7,191 nucleotides of DNA from TH1177 sp042138015. GTDB lineage: Archaea; Thermoproteota; Nitrososphaeria; Nitrososphaerales; Nitrososphaeraceae. The translations under genes and the position numbers were made by a program. How positions within the stretch are numbered: position 1 is the stretch's first letter; each line of letters begins with the position of its first letter. This document shows, in pieces, positions 7,117 to 7,191 of this stretch. The stretch covers positions 1-7,191 of the forward strand of contig JBHIVA010000091.1 in assembly GCA_042138015.1 (NCBI GenBank), given 5' to 3'. The notes beneath the pieces are model-generated. The model was not told the DNA's origin, searched no databases, and was given only the letters and a program-made list of their open reading frames with translations.

Positions 7117-7139
7117 TAATATATAGGATCTATATATTA
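7117..7139. promoter_or_regulatory. Inverted repeat, candidate vapB operator
   Basis: Two perfect 9-base arms, TAATATATA and TATATATTA, flank a 5-base centre (GGATC). The repeat occupies positions -4 to -26 relative to the vapB ATG, between a TATA-like box and the start codon, where a bound repressor would block initiation. VapB-type antitoxins normally autoregulate through such sites. The arms are pure A/T alternation, so chance occurrence is not excluded. Confidence 0.4.
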
Positions 7140-7142
7140 CTC

Positions 7143-7151
7143 TATTTTAAG
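7143..7151 (-). promoter_or_regulatory. TATA-box-like site for vapB
   Basis: The minus strand reads CTTAAAATA at -30 to -38 from the vapB ATG. That spacing would place transcription initiation at or within a few bases of the start codon, giving a nearly leaderless mRNA, which is common in archaea and fits the lack of a ribosome binding site before vapB. Confidence 0.4.
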
Positions 7152-7191
7152 TTTATGATTAAAATACTACAAAACAGAACATATGTGTCAA

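Noticed and set aside
1..7191. CRISPR array, tRNA, rRNA, transposase or integrase
   Set aside because: Looked for regularly spaced repeats, cloverleaf ends and recombinase motifs; none seen, so mobile-element status rests on gene content alone.

Overview
The window looks archaeal, most likely from a low-GC ammonia-oxidising Nitrososphaerota (Thaumarchaeota); the Nitrosocosmicus group is a guess. The grounds are an MCM-type replicative helicase, an archaeo-eukaryotic-type primase with a PriX-like C-terminus, a DUF217/VapB-like antitoxin, a large YVTN-propeller surface protein, TATA-like boxes rather than -35/-10 promoters, and very AT-rich DNA throughout. No rRNA, tRNA, CRISPR array, transposase or integrase is visible.

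Layout. The plus strand (1-2349) holds the 3' end of a YgjP/DUF45-type zinc metallopeptidase gene. It overlaps by four bases the start (TTG) of a 704-residue membrane-anchored protein with a PsbP-like domain, a seven-blade YVTN propeller and a C-terminal membrane segment. A T7 run follows its stop codon. The rest of the window (2408-7113) is coded on the minus strand and converges on the first block. In transcription order it holds: a 39-residue VapB-like antitoxin behind a 9-bp inverted repeat; about 470 bp of decayed or uncertain sequence containing what looks like a frameshifted PIN-toxin (VapC) remnant; an 841-residue MCM-like helicase; 8 bp later a 372-residue primase; and 53 bp later an ASCH-domain gene interrupted by a one-base frameshift. 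The ASCH gene is easy to miss because neither half forms a long open frame from a start codon.

How the genes may work together. Helicase and primase are almost contiguous and are surely co-transcribed. Together they make a minimal replication-initiation module of the kind carried by archaeal plasmids, viruses and integrated elements. A toxin-antitoxin remnant and a nucleic-acid-related ASCH protein beside them fit a mobile or formerly mobile element, and the convergent junction at about 2350-2408 could be an internal edge between it and ordinary chromosomal genes. This is inference: no integrase or attachment repeat is visible. The most unusual molecular details are an Asp-to-Asn change in the helicase Walker B motif, the primase-PriX fusion, and the broken ASCH gene.
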